Assembly (NCBI GenBank): GCA_043497085.1
Contig: JBIEKI010000004.1
DNA: 64,000 nucleotides
Strand: one strand, 5' to 3'
From: Thalassobacillus sp043497085
GTDB lineage: Bacteria; Bacillota; Bacilli; Bacillales; Halobacillaceae
Positions 8,416 through 17,811 of the stretch are shown here, in pieces. Every line of letters starts with the position of its first letter. Position 1 is the stretch's first letter. Both the position numbers and the translations under genes were made by a program. The notes below the pieces were generated by a model. The model was not told where the DNA came from. It did not search any database and saw nothing but the letters and a program-made list of their open reading frames with translations.

Positions 8416-8537
8416 TTAGGGCGTTAATGTTGAATAAGATAAGCATGATCTGAGATGGTATTTGTTTTTATGAATACCAGAGTCCAGATGAGGGTATGCG
8501 TATATGTAGATGTATTGTAATAAAGGAGGAACTTATC

Positions 8538-9281
8538 ATGACAGGTATCAAAAATAAAACCGCAATAATAACTGGTGCAAGCAGTGGAATCGGAGAGGCA
8601 ATCGCCATGCATCTGGCGGAAGCAGGAGCGAATATCGTGCTGGCAGCCAGGAGAAAAGAACGCTTAGAGGAAATCGCCTTAAAGATTCAGCAAAAACATT
8701 CTGTCCATATCAAAGCAGTAGAAACGGATGTGACAAACCGCGAAGAAGTTGAACAACTGGTTGCTGAAGCCAAGGATGCATTCGGGAGTGTCGATGTCTT
8801 CGTTAATAACGCCGGTGTCATGCTGCTTTCATTTTTAAAAAATGATCATGTAGATGAGTGGGAAAAAATGGTCGATGTCAATATAAAAGGGGTGCTGTTC
8901 GGTGTCCACGCTGCACTGCCTACGATGTTAGAACAGGAAAGCGGGCATATCATCAATGTTTCTTCAGTAGCAGGACACGAAGTATTTCCTTCCAGCTCTG
9001 TCTACAGTGCAACAAAATATGCGGTCAGAGCCTTGTCGATGGGAATGGAAAAAGAGTTATCAAAAACCGGGGTCAGGGTGACGAATATTTCCCCAGGCGC
9101 TGTTTCCACAGAGTTGACCGAGCATATTACGGATGAAGAAGTCATTGAAAATTTCAAGAATCGAAAAATGACTCCATTGGAACCAGGTGATATAGCACGG
9201 GCTGTTACCTACGCTGTGTCACAGCCTGATTATGTCAATGTCAATGAAGTGATTGTACGCCCATCTCAGGCTAAAAAGTAA
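8538..9281 (+). CDS. SDR-family NAD(P)-dependent oxidoreductase (YdfG/serine-dehydrogenase-like)
   Basis: 247 residues in classical short-chain dehydrogenase layout. TGASSGIG binds the cofactor near residue 14, with ARRK at the end of the second strand suggesting NADP. NNAGVM lies near residue 90, the catalytic Ser in INVSSVAG, and YSATKYAV gives the Tyr-x3-Lys pair. AAAGGAGG lies 8 bases before ATG 8538. It forms a single-gene unit ending in a shared terminator. The substrate is not readable from the sequence. Confidence 0.9.
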   Translation: MTGIKNKTAIITGASSGIGEAIAMHLAEAGANIVLAARRKERLEEIALKIQQKHSVHIKAVETDVTNREEVEQLVAEAKDAFGSVDVFVNNAGVMLLSFLKNDHVDEWEKMVDVNIKGVLFGVHAALPTMLEQESGHIINVSSVAGHEVFPSSSVYSATKYAVRALSMGMEKELSKTGVRVTNISPGAVSTELTEHITDEEVIENFKNRKMTPLEPGDIARAVTYAVSQPDYVNVNEVIVRPSQAKK

Positions 9282-9290
9282 TAAAGCAAA

Positions 9291-9324
9291 AGAATAGCCG
9301 CTGCACACGCAGCGGCTATTCTTT
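9291..9324. terminator. Bidirectional terminator
   Basis: AGAATAGCCGCTGC-ACAC-GCAGCGGCTATTCT with T-rich ends, between the SDR gene and the convergent acylphosphatase gene, whose stop lies in the stem. Confidence 0.88.
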
Positions 9325-9591
9325 TATTTGGAATTTTTTATATCCTTTTTCATTATTCTCTGTTGTAATGTCGATATGATCTACTTTTGCATAAGGGCTG
9401 GGTCCCTTTTGGATGTCTTCGACAAAAGCATCAAGGTCCTGTTTGTCCCCTTCTGCTTCCATTTCTACCGAGCCATCGGAATTATTTTTTACCCAGCCTT
9501 TGATATTATGTTCCGTTGCTAGTTGCTGCGCGGAAAATCTGAATCCTACGCCTTGTACTCTCCCATGTACAATGATATGTGCAAAAGCCAT
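9316..9591 (-). CDS. acyP: Acylphosphatase
   Basis: 91 residues. GRVQGVGFRFSAQQLA contains the phosphate-binding loop with the conserved arginine, and GWVKNNSDGSVEMEAEG supplies the catalytic asparagine strand. It hydrolyses carboxyl phosphates such as acetyl phosphate. A C-terminal KKFQIKE replaces the common FxIxY ending. Start codon ATG, with a GGGG-containing site (GGGGGTAAAAT) upstream. Free-standing gene, as in most Bacilli. Confidence 0.93.
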   Translation of the reverse strand: MAFAHIIVHGRVQGVGFRFSAQQLATEHNIKGWVKNNSDGSVEMEAEGDKQDLDAFVEDIQKGPSPYAKVDHIDITTENNEKGYKKFQIKE

Positions 9592-9661
9592 ATTTTACCC
9601 CCTAAATTCAACTTTTTTTATCATTTATACCATAACCTTTTCAAAATCTCTAAACAACTGC

Positions 9662-9901
9662 CTAGTCAAATAATTCTTCGTAATAGTTCCTGGCATCTTG
9701 TTCAGTCTTAAATAATACATGGTTGTCTTCTATCCTACAATATTTATTCTGTAAGCAGACAGATTTTATGTGGGGGTTTTCTGGAGACTGTATAATTTTT
9801 GCTGGCTTAATATCACAAGGCGCAGGATTATGTATGCTCCCCAAAATGACATAGACGTCATCGCCGCCTTTAACTTCATGGGGATCGATCAAATGATCCA
9901 T
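9662..9901 (-). CDS. Small protein of unknown function
   Basis: 79 residues, acidic, with no signal peptide. It contains two Cys (PAPCDIKPAK, SVCLQNKYCRIED has two more) and a C-terminal helix TEQDARNYYEELFD. TTGGAGGAAACC lies before the ATG with 8-base spacing, so it is probably translated. I do not recognise the family. It is convergent with nothing and divergent from the P1 peptidase gene across about 90 bases. Confidence 0.6.
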   Translation of the reverse strand: MDHLIDPHEVKGGDDVYVILGSIHNPAPCDIKPAKIIQSPENPHIKSVCLQNKYCRIEDNHVLFKTEQDARNYYEELFD

Positions 9902-9993
9902 GTGGTTTCCTCCAACATCAAAATAGTTTATTTACATAGTTTGTTCCGGTAATCTGAAAATATGCTAAGAGACAAGGAGAGGTGGCAGTTAAC

Positions 9994-10977
9994 ATGAGGG
10001 AGATCGATATTTCTTCCATAGATGGTTTTCGAGTCGGACATGCTTCTGATCATAAAGCAGCAACTGGATGTTCGGTTGTAATTTGTGAGAAAGGAGCGGT
10101 CGGAGGGGTAGATGTGCGAGGTGGCGCACCAGGAACAAGGGAAACAGATCTGTTGCGGTCGGAGAACCTGGTTGAAAGCGTCCACGCCATTTTTTTAGCA
10201 GGAGGAAGTGCATTCGGATTGGCGGCCGGTTCGGGAATTATGGATTTTTTTGAGGAGAAAAGAATCGGATTTGATACCGGAGCAGGAAGAGTCCCGATTG
10301 TTCCTGGTGCAATTCTTTACGATCTTCAAGTCGGTGACAGCAAAAGGCGACCCGATCAGCTTATGGGGTATGAGGCGTGCGTGGATGCTTATGATTCCCA
10401 TGAAATAAAAACGGGCAATTTCGGTGCAGGTACAGGTGCCTCGATCGGAAAGGTTTTAGGACCCGAGCAGGCGATGAAAGGCGGTATAGGAAGCTATGCT
10501 TTACAAGCTGCAGACATACAAATCGGGGCATTAGTCGCCGTCAACAGCTTTGGGGATATCATGGATCCTGAAACCGGTAAGCTGATAGCTGGGGTGTATG
10601 AAAAAGAGAGTTTAGAATTGCTCTCTACTGAAAATATATTAATAAAACAAATAAAAACAGCGGATCCCAATCGATTTTCCGGCAATACTTCGATTGGTGT
10701 CATCATGACAAATGCCAAGTTATCAAAAGCTCAGGCAAATAAGATCGCTTCTATTGCCCATGATGGTTTTGCCAGGACGATGCGCCCTTCTCATACCTTG
10801 ATCGATGGGGACAGCCTATTTTTGATGGCTACCGGTGAGGTAGAAGCGGATGTCAATACCATTGGATTGCTCGCAGCAAAAGTTGTAGAGCAGGCAGTAC
10901 TACGAGGTGTCAGGGATACAACATCAGCATATAGTCTATTAAGCTATAGAGATTTGCAGAAAAGGAGGAAAGCATAA
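9994..10977 (+). CDS. P1-family (DmpA-like, S58) peptidase
   Basis: 327 residues. The signature of the Ntn-like P1 peptidases is present: GVDVRGGAPGTRETDLL at the start, FLAGGSAFGLAAGSGIM, and NFGAGTGASIGK. The autocatalytic nucleophile Ser of the family lies in NTSIGVIMTNAK. Such enzymes are aminopeptidases on beta- or D-amino-acid-containing peptides. ATG 9994 follows AAGGAGAGG at 11 bases; GTG 9982 overlaps that site and is less likely. The TAA stop overlaps the next gene's ATG by one base, so the two are cotranscribed. Confidence 0.9.
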   Translation: MREIDISSIDGFRVGHASDHKAATGCSVVICEKGAVGGVDVRGGAPGTRETDLLRSENLVESVHAIFLAGGSAFGLAAGSGIMDFFEEKRIGFDTGAGRVPIVPGAILYDLQVGDSKRRPDQLMGYEACVDAYDSHEIKTGNFGAGTGASIGKVLGPEQAMKGGIGSYALQAADIQIGALVAVNSFGDIMDPETGKLIAGVYEKESLELLSTENILIKQIKTADPNRFSGNTSIGVIMTNAKLSKAQANKIASIAHDGFARTMRPSHTLIDGDSLFLMATGEVEADVNTIGLLAAKVVEQAVLRGVRDTTSAYSLLSYRDLQKRRKA

Positions 10978-11870
10978 TGCTCTATCATTTATTCGTTTAT
11001 GGTACCTTACGCAAACATCAGCCGAACCATTTTCATCTAAACCATGCAGAACTCGTGTCAGAACAAGCAAGTACTACCGGGAGATTGTATGAAGGGCCAA
11101 GTTATTATCCGGTGTTATTGGAGGAAGATGCGGTTGTTTTTGGGGAATTGTATCAAGTGGATGAAGCAACCCTCGCAATCGTAGATGAACTCGAAGGCTT
11201 CCAGGAAGACGGCGAGGATAATTTATATGATAGAAAGATAAAAGAAGTAGAGACAGATCTGGGCAACTATCAGGCTTATGTTTATTATTTATCGCCTAAA
11301 AGAAAAGAAATGGCTGAAACCGAAATCTTGTATGGCGATTGGAAGGTCCACGAATTATTAAAAAAAGATGAAGTCACTTACTTTGCATATGGATCATGTA
11401 TGGATGCTGAGCGGTTCAAACTGGCAGGGGTCGATCATTATTTCCATCAAAAACTTGGGCGCGGGGTCTTGGAGGGTTACCGCCTTCTTTTCTCCCACCA
11501 TGTACATGATGGCGGGAGAGCGGATATCATGGAAGCAGATAACCATGTTGAGGGAGTCTTATACAGGACGCCGCTGGATGCCGTAGAGTATTTGTTCAAA
11601 CGTGAAGGGGTCGAAGCGGGTCACTATCGTCCTACCGTAGTTGATATCAAACAAGATGGTAAGCAGTTGAAGGATGTGTTGACATTTTATGTGCTTGATA
11701 AGAAGTCCGATCTTTCTCCTCCTTTCCACTATGCAGAGGAAATTCATCGTGGCGCCGCATCCTGCCTTTCGGATGATTATATGAACTATCTGGAAAAGTT
11801 ATTTGTCGAAGAGTTCCAGGTTGATGGCTTCAGGAATTACGTTAAGAAGAGTACAAGTGAACAAAAATAA
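10977..11870 (+). CDS. ykqA: Tandem gamma-glutamylcyclotransferase-fold protein (YkqA)
   Basis: 297 residues holding two cyclotransferase-like (AIG2/GGCT) domains. The first begins FVYGTLRKHQPN (residues 6-17) and the second begins FAYGSCMDAERF (near 138). Both carry the YGT/YGS substrate loop. The first domain has the acidic VDELEGF helix. Such enzymes release 5-oxoproline from gamma-glutamyl compounds, but YkqA itself has no confirmed reaction that I know of. It is translationally coupled to the P1 peptidase (1-base overlap), which fits a joint role in peptide turnover. Confidence 0.88.
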   Translation: MLYHLFVYGTLRKHQPNHFHLNHAELVSEQASTTGRLYEGPSYYPVLLEEDAVVFGELYQVDEATLAIVDELEGFQEDGEDNLYDRKIKEVETDLGNYQAYVYYLSPKRKEMAETEILYGDWKVHELLKKDEVTYFAYGSCMDAERFKLAGVDHYFHQKLGRGVLEGYRLLFSHHVHDGGRADIMEADNHVEGVLYRTPLDAVEYLFKREGVEAGHYRPTVVDIKQDGKQLKDVLTFYVLDKKSDLSPPFHYAEEIHRGAASCLSDDYMNYLEKLFVEEFQVDGFRNYVKKSTSEQK

Positions 11871-11875
11871 AAGGC

Positions 11876-11903
11876 TTGCAGTAATTTTCAGTTAAGGTAT
11901 AAT
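11876..11903 (+). promoter_or_regulatory. Promoter of the argS leader
   Basis: TTGCAG and TATAAT are separated by 16 bases, and the T-box leader begins a few bases later. Confidence 0.7.
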
Positions 11904-11924
11904 CATTGCTAAATATTTGAAATC

Positions 11925-12158
11925 GATGACGAAGAGAGTAATCAGCTGTAGACACAAAGCGAACCAGGAACGGTGGGAGCCTGGTTGAAAGCAGATGATG
12001 AACCGGACTTCCGAGATATTGACTTGAATGACAGTAGAGTTGATCGTGTCGCTGCGTTAAAGCGTCAAGCTGGAGGGGAATATTGATTTTTCCCCTTAAC
12101 AAGAGTGGTACCGCGGGAAGACTCCCGTCTCTATACGTTAGAGACGGGAGTCTTATTT
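11925..12158 (+). promoter_or_regulatory. T-box leader (tRNA-Arg responsive) upstream of argS
   Basis: The T-box sequence AGAGTGGTACCGCG is at 12102-12115. Stem I spans roughly 11930-12045 with AGTA at 11937-11940 and a top hairpin GAACCAGG..CCTGGTTG. The opposite strand of the specifier loop reads GAAC-CGG-A, so CGG (12004-12006), an arginine codon, is the likely specifier; CGA a few bases later is the alternative. The terminator AAGACTCCCGTCTCT..AGAGACGGGAGTCTT plus T run (12118-12158) competes with the antiterminator. Uncharged tRNA-Arg should allow argS transcription. Confidence 0.95.
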
Positions 12159-12178
12159 TTATTTAAGGGGGAATTCAC

Positions 12179-13849
12179 ATGTATGGAAAAAAGACACTGG
12201 CAACTGTATTAGAGGGAGAATTGAACAGAGATTTATCTTATCAGGAAATAGAAGCACTGATAGAGGTTCCTAAATTAGACACGCACGGTGACCTTTCTTT
12301 TCCTTGTTTTACGTTAGCAAAAGTGTACCAATCACCTCCCCAGAAAATAGCACAAGGGCTTGCTGAAAAGCTTTCGCATCCACTGTTCGCTCAAATCGAG
12401 TCAGCCGGCGGGTATGTGAATGTAAAGCTAAACCGGGTCATGGCAAGCAGGGACATACTGGAAAATATGATTGCTTCAGGAGCTGATTATGGAAACCAGC
12501 AAAAGAATGGGCATATTACCATTGATCTTTCCTCTCCTAATATAGCGAAACCTTTTGCGATGGGGCACCTCCGCTCGACGGTTATCGGCAACTCAATCGG
12601 GCTTCTTGCTGAAAAGCTGGGAAATCAGGTGACCAGAATCAATCATATTGGAGATTGGGGAACCCAGTTCGGGAAGCTGCTGTATGCCTATTCGGAATGG
12701 GGGGATGAGCAGACAGTAAAACAGAACCCCATTCAGGAATTATTTCGTCTTTATGTCCAATTTCATGATGAGGCAGCGAAACACCCGGAGTTAGACGAAG
12801 AAGGGAGAGCCTGGTTCAAGAAATTAGAAACGGGTGATCCCAAAGCGTTAGATTTATGGTTATGGTTTCGGGATGAGTCATTAAAAGATTTCAAGACGAT
12901 TTACAATCGATTACACGTAGATTTTGATAGTTATCACGGAGAAGCGTTTTACAATGATAAGATGGCGCGGGTGATTAAACTGTTGCAGGAGAAGAACTTA
13001 TTGGAAGAGTCTGAAGGAGCCATGGTTGTCCAACTGGATGAATATGATCTGCCTCCTTGTTTGATTCAAAAATCAGATGGTTCTTCCCTTTATGCGACAA
13101 GAGATTTAGCGGCAGCTATTTACCGGAAAGAAACCTACGATTTTGATGCTTCGCTATACGTGGTCGGACGTGAACAGACCATTCACTTTCAGCAACTTAA
13201 AGCTGTATTGGCTAAAATGGGATACGAATGGGCGGAGGACATCGTCCATGTCCCTTTTGGAATGATTTTGAAAGATGGCAAGAAAATGTCGACAAGGAAA
13301 GGGAAAGTGATCCTGCTTCAAGAGGTATTGGATGAAATAGAGCTGCTTGTTACTGAACAAATGGATGCGAAAAACCCAGCTTTGAAAGACAAGGAAGCGA
13401 TTAGACAGCAAATCGGAGCGGGAGCTGTCATTTTTCATGATCTGAAGAATCATCGTCTCCATGATGTAGAATTTTCCCTTGAGCAGATGACCAGCTTTGA
13501 GGGGGAAACTGGGCCTTATCTCCAATACTCTCATGTACGTGCTTGTTCGATATTGGAGAAAGTAAAAGAGAACCCCACACTTTTGGTCCAGGGGCTGGAG
13601 GATGATGAAAGCTGGAAAGTACTTAAACAGCTAGCAGCATTCCCGGCTATTGTTGAGAAAGCATATCATGAAAAAGCCCCTTCCATTATGGCGGATTATT
13701 TACTGAAGCTGGCTCAAGCATTCAATAGACTTTATGGGAAAGTGAAAGTCATCGATCATCAAGAATACTTACCAGTCGTTTTTGGGGTACAGTCGGTATT
13801 GAATGAAGGATTGAGATTACTCGGGATACAGGCGCCAGCTAAGATGTAG
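12179..13849 (+). CDS. argS: Arginyl-tRNA synthetase
   Basis: 556 residues, class I synthetase. The HIGH motif appears as SSPNIAKPFAMGHLRST (near residues 119-135), and KMSKS appears as KKMSTRKG. The N-terminal Add-1-like region is followed by GDWGTQFGKLL and SDGSSLYATRDLAAA, both ArgRS-specific. The C-terminal anticodon-binding domain ends LGIQAPAKM, the usual last residue Met being kept. GGGGG lies before ATG 12179. Regulation by the T-box leader suggests this may be an arginine-starvation-inducible form; a second argS elsewhere is possible. Confidence 0.96.
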   Translation: MYGKKTLATVLEGELNRDLSYQEIEALIEVPKLDTHGDLSFPCFTLAKVYQSPPQKIAQGLAEKLSHPLFAQIESAGGYVNVKLNRVMASRDILENMIASGADYGNQQKNGHITIDLSSPNIAKPFAMGHLRSTVIGNSIGLLAEKLGNQVTRINHIGDWGTQFGKLLYAYSEWGDEQTVKQNPIQELFRLYVQFHDEAAKHPELDEEGRAWFKKLETGDPKALDLWLWFRDESLKDFKTIYNRLHVDFDSYHGEAFYNDKMARVIKLLQEKNLLEESEGAMVVQLDEYDLPPCLIQKSDGSSLYATRDLAAAIYRKETYDFDASLYVVGREQTIHFQQLKAVLAKMGYEWAEDIVHVPFGMILKDGKKMSTRKGKVILLQEVLDEIELLVTEQMDAKNPALKDKEAIRQQIGAGAVIFHDLKNHRLHDVEFSLEQMTSFEGETGPYLQYSHVRACSILEKVKENPTLLVQGLEDDESWKVLKQLAAFPAIVEKAYHEKAPSIMADYLLKLAQAFNRLYGKVKVIDHQEYLPVVFGVQSVLNEGLRLLGIQAPAKM

Positions 13850-13945
13850 GTAACACTATTCATAGAGCCTTGCTCCTGCTACAATATATAACAAGAATAA
13901 CGACAAAATAACAGAGTATCTGCCAGATATAAAGGAGTCCCAGCC

Positions 13946-16900
13946 ATGAATGTAACTACGAAAGACAGTCAGCTTACGAAAGAAGCACTACGATTGAGTG
14001 GTTTATATCATGAATTAAATCGTCAGGATAAAGATAAGCATGCGGAAAAGGTATTGGATTTGATCGGTAAATGGGAAAAGAAACAGTTGATGATTGGTTT
14101 TGCAGGACATTTTTCTGCTGGAAAATCGACAATGATCAATACACTGTTAGAAGATGATATTCTCCCTTCCAGTCCGATACCAACCAGTGCCAATGTTGTC
14201 AAACTTCATTCAGGTGACGATTACACGCGTGTTTTTTACCGGAAAGAGCGCCCGGTCCATTATCCCGGAAAGTCTGACATGAAAACGATTCAAGCGCTTT
14301 GTAAAGACGGTGATGAAATCGTTTCATTAGAAATTAGTCAGCGTGATACAAATCTTCCTGAGCATGTCACCCTCATTGATACCCCGGGCGTTGATTCTAC
14401 CAATGATGCAGACAGGGTCATAACTGAGTCTTCTCTTCATTTAATGGATTACATGTACTATGTCATGGATTACAATCATGTGCAATCAGAAGTGAACCTG
14501 TCATTTTTGCAGGAAATGCAAAAGAACAGACTTCCGTTTTCCATCATCATTAATCAGGTCGATAAACATCAGGATGAGGAATTATCATTCCAGGACTTTA
14601 AAACCAGTGTCAGCCAGGCGCTTGAAGACTGGAACTTGAGCCCTGAGAAAATATTCTACACATCTTTGATGAAGCCCGACTTATCGATTAATGAACTGCC
14701 GCAGTTAAAAACACACCTTCAAGATATCTACCAGCTGGAAGAAGGGGAGCGGGCAGAAAGTATTTTCCGTAACGCTTCCTTAATCATCGAAGAAAGCGTC
14801 GATCAGCTTGCTGAGGAAAACGAAGATGAAAAGGCTGACTTATCCGATCGTATCGAAGAGTTAAAGGCAGCGATGGACGATCAGGAACACAGTGAAGGTG
14901 TGGAAGCAGAACTTCAAGAGTTATCGACAAGGGAAGATCAAGCGGAATCTTTTTATCAGGAACGAGTACTTTCCCTTTTTAAAAATGCTTATTTGATGCC
15001 GACAACATTAAGAGAAGATGCCGAGCGGTATTTAGAAGCGATGCAGCCAGGTTTCAAAGTTGGTTTAATGTTTACAAAGAAAAAGACGGAAGAGGAGCGC
15101 GACCAACGGAAACAAGCTTTTTATAGCCATTTGATGAAGGTCGTAGAAAAAAACTTGAAATGGCCGTTGCGGGATCGGCTGTTGGAAGTTGTAGAAGCTT
15201 ACCCTGTCGCTTATTCCCAAGTGACAGATAAGATACAGAAAATGGATGTCCACTATCCGGAACAGCGGTTGGAAGAACTGATTGAACCAGGAGCCAAAGT
15301 GACTGGCCAGTATGTGTTGGTATATACCGATAAAGTTGCTGATGATGTCAAGCGTGTCTATAAGTCTTATGTCAAAGAATTATGGGAAACCATTAAAAAA
15401 GGAATAAATGAAGACGCAAATACAAAAATGGCATCATTTGAGGATGAACGTCAATTACTGGATCAAATTCAGCAATATCGTGATGCAATCGAGGACTTAG
15501 AGAAAGAGATTGAAAATTACCGCGCCCAGTTATGGACAGCTTTCCAAAATGATTCTTCGGATGACGGACTGTTGCATCGGATCCAGGGAAGGCTGAAAGA
15601 GAGGGAAACGAATGTTGAGGTACAGGAAACCTTCCTAACCAGCAAACAACCAAAAGAAACTCCTGAACAGGATGAAGTTGTACCGCAGACAACGGATGAG
15701 GGGCAACAGGTTACTATTGATAAGGATGCAACACTAAAAACGATCGCCCAGGTCGTGGATACGATCGAGGATACTCCAGGTTTTCAAGAGTTAGCAGCCC
15801 AGTTGACAGATAAGCGAAAACGTCTGAAAGATCAGGAATTCACAGTCGCTTTATTCGGTGCCTTCAGTGCCGGTAAGTCTTCTTTTGCTAATGCCTTGAT
15901 GAAAGAAAAGCTATTGCCGGTATCACCAAATCCTACGACAGCGACGATTAACAAAATTGCTCCTCCAAGTGAGCAACATCCTCATGGAAGCATTTTAGTC
16001 AAAATGAAAACAGAATCGCAAATGGCAGAAGACCTGCAGGCCTTTGCCAGCATTCTTGGAATAGAAGAAAACAAATTACCAGCCTTAGTGAATAAGTTTG
16101 CTGCTCTGGAAGAAAAGGATTTCCAGCCATTGGAGCATAAACAACGCTCTTTTGTATATGCGGTGTTAGAGGGATATAAAGCAGCTGAGGATAAAATCGG
16201 TAAACAGTTGACTATCGGATTAGAAGAATTTCCGGGTTATGTAGCAGATGAAAAGAAATCTTGCTTTGTGGAATGGATGCAAGTCCATTATGATTGTCCT
16301 CTCACTCAAAAAGGAATCACATTAGTGGATACACCTGGAGCGGACTCCGTCAATGCCAGACATACAGATGTTGCTTTCGAATATATCCGTAACGCGGATG
16401 CGATATTATTCATCACCTATTATAACCATCCTTTCTCCAAAGCGGATGAAAGCTTCCTGACTCAGCTTGGAAGAGTCAAGGATGCCTTTAGTATGGATAA
16501 GATGTTTTTCCTTATCAATGCAGCAGACCTTGCTCATTCTGAAGAGGAACTCGATAGTGTGCTCACTTATATGGAAGAGCAGCTGCTGCGTTTTCAAATA
16601 AGGAAACCACAACTCTTCCCTGTCTCCAGTCTATTTGCGTTAAGGGAGGGGGAGGACAAGGATGCCCTTGTTAAAAAGGCAAGGGAAGGATTTGCGAACT
16701 TTGAAAAACGTTTCTACACCTTTATTGACAGGGACCTGCCTGAGGTTTTGATTCGGTCTATCGAGCATGATTTCACCCGTGCAAAAAGCAGGATGGACAC
16801 GATCATAGCTGATGCAAGTCTTGATCAATCGGCTCGTAAGCAGAAGATTGAAGTGAATAACCAGGATAAGACAGAAATGCTGGAAGTCCTTAGCAGCTTC

Positions 16901-17590
16901 AATTATGCGCCATATCATACTAGGATAGAGCAAAAAACAGAAAAACAAGTGTATTATATCCATCAACGCATGCTCTTGAACTTCAATGATTATTTCAAGC
17001 ATCATTTTAATCCTGCTACGATTAAAGGGAGCGGTAAAGAAGCGAAAATGCAATTGGAAATGGCAGCAGAATCATTGTTCCAGGAAGTCAGTTATGAACT
17101 GAATCAGGAACTGCGAGCTGTCTCCCTGAGAATAGAGGGATTTTTAAATGATTCATTGATGCAATTAAACCAGGATTTGCAACGTCGTTTGCAAGAAATA
17201 AGAAAAAGCTTTGAGCTGAGTGAACCAGAAACGCAGGAGCTTCAGCATCCTACGTTCAATTTCATTGTCAATCTTGATAGCAATGAAACGGCCAGGTTAT
17301 TGCAAAGTTTCAAAGGGACGAAGAAATTTTTTGAACAGAATGAGAAAGAGCTGATGAAAGAAGCTTTCAAAGAAGCGGTTGACCCTGTTATCAAGAGTCA
17401 ATTGGAAGACGCTGAACGGGAGTTGCATGGACTGTATCTTCCTCAGTGGGAAGAAATCGTCACAGCACTTAAACAAGATAAGAACAATGAAATTAGTGAC
17501 TACTATGACGGGTTGAATTACAACCTCGAGCATCCACTGGATATCGAAGGCTTAAGAAATAAAAAAGAACAGCTAAATAAACTCTATTAA
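13946..17590 (+). CDS. dynA: Bacterial dynamin-like protein DynA (two GTPase modules)
   Basis: 1214 residues, a fused double dynamin as in B. subtilis DynA (YpbR). The first P-loop GHFSAGKST is near residues 54-62, with switch II DTPGVDS near 150. The second P-loop GAFSAGKSS is near 638-646, with DTPGADSVN near 795. NQVDKH provides the G4-type motif in the first half. Long coiled-coil stalk regions follow each G domain, and hydrophobic paddle segments are modest. It tethers and fuses membranes and helps repair membrane damage. RBS AAGGAG precedes the ATG. Confidence 0.94.
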   Translation: MNVTTKDSQLTKEALRLSGLYHELNRQDKDKHAEKVLDLIGKWEKKQLMIGFAGHFSAGKSTMINTLLEDDILPSSPIPTSANVVKLHSGDDYTRVFYRKERPVHYPGKSDMKTIQALCKDGDEIVSLEISQRDTNLPEHVTLIDTPGVDSTNDADRVITESSLHLMDYMYYVMDYNHVQSEVNLSFLQEMQKNRLPFSIIINQVDKHQDEELSFQDFKTSVSQALEDWNLSPEKIFYTSLMKPDLSINELPQLKTHLQDIYQLEEGERAESIFRNASLIIEESVDQLAEENEDEKADLSDRIEELKAAMDDQEHSEGVEAELQELSTREDQAESFYQERVLSLFKNAYLMPTTLREDAERYLEAMQPGFKVGLMFTKKKTEEERDQRKQAFYSHLMKVVEKNLKWPLRDRLLEVVEAYPVAYSQVTDKIQKMDVHYPEQRLEELIEPGAKVTGQYVLVYTDKVADDVKRVYKSYVKELWETIKKGINEDANTKMASFEDERQLLDQIQQYRDAIEDLEKEIENYRAQLWTAFQNDSSDDGLLHRIQGRLKERETNVEVQETFLTSKQPKETPEQDEVVPQTTDEGQQVTIDKDATLKTIAQVVDTIEDTPGFQELAAQLTDKRKRLKDQEFTVALFGAFSAGKSSFANALMKEKLLPVSPNPTTATINKIAPPSEQHPHGSILVKMKTESQMAEDLQAFASILGIEENKLPALVNKFAALEEKDFQPLEHKQRSFVYAVLEGYKAAEDKIGKQLTIGLEEFPGYVADEKKSCFVEWMQVHYDCPLTQKGITLVDTPGADSVNARHTDVAFEYIRNADAILFITYYNHPFSKADESFLTQLGRVKDAFSMDKMFFLINAADLAHSEEELDSVLTYMEEQLLRFQIRKPQLFPVSSLFALREGEDKDALVKKAREGFANFEKRFYTFIDRDLPEVLIRSIEHDFTRAKSRMDTIIADASLDQSARKQKIEVNNQDKTEMLEVLSSFNYAPYHTRIEQKTEKQVYYIHQRMLLNFNDYFKHHFNPATIKGSGKEAKMQLEMAAESLFQEVSYELNQELRAVSLRIEGFLNDSLMQLNQDLQRRLQEIRKSFELSEPETQELQHPTFNFIVNLDSNETARLLQSFKGTKKFFEQNEKELMKEAFKEAVDPVIKSQLEDAERELHGLYLPQWEEIVTALKQDKNNEISDYYDGLNYNLEHPLDIEGLRNKKEQLNKLY

Positions 17591-17603
17591 ACAGAACAAA
17601 AGC

Positions 17604-17708
17604 GCAAGCGCCTTGCTCACCCCCGACAAGCTTAAGACAAGCCTCGCCGTGACGTTCTTTGTCACAGAGAGGATTGACTTAAGACCTCGAGGGGGTAGGC
17701 GCTGGAGC
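17604..17708. repeat. Large imperfect palindrome (Bacillaceae-type intergenic repeat)
   Basis: An outer stem GCGCCT..CCCCC (17608 on) pairs with GGGGG..AGGCGC (to 17702). A middle stem CTTAAG-A-CAA-G-CCTC pairs with GAGG-A-TTG-A-CTTAAG, and a tip GTGAC-GTTCTTT-GTCAC closes it. I have seen this AAGCGCAAGCGCC..type of element widely in Bacillaceae, from memory. It lies just past dynA and is the only copy in the window. Confidence 0.8.
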
Positions 17709-17774
17709 TAGATGTAGCCCACTGCAAAATGGTATCCACAATCATTAAATTTTATAATTTCCTAGTCAACACAA

Positions 17775-17806
17775 AAAAGACGCCTGAAAGTGCTTCAGGC
17801 GTCTTT
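17775..17806 (-). terminator. Terminator of the SurA_N lipoprotein gene
   Basis: AAAAGACGCCTGAA-AGTGC-TTCAGGCGTCTTTT, with T run in the minus direction. Confidence 0.9.
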
Positions 17807-17811
17807 TGTAA

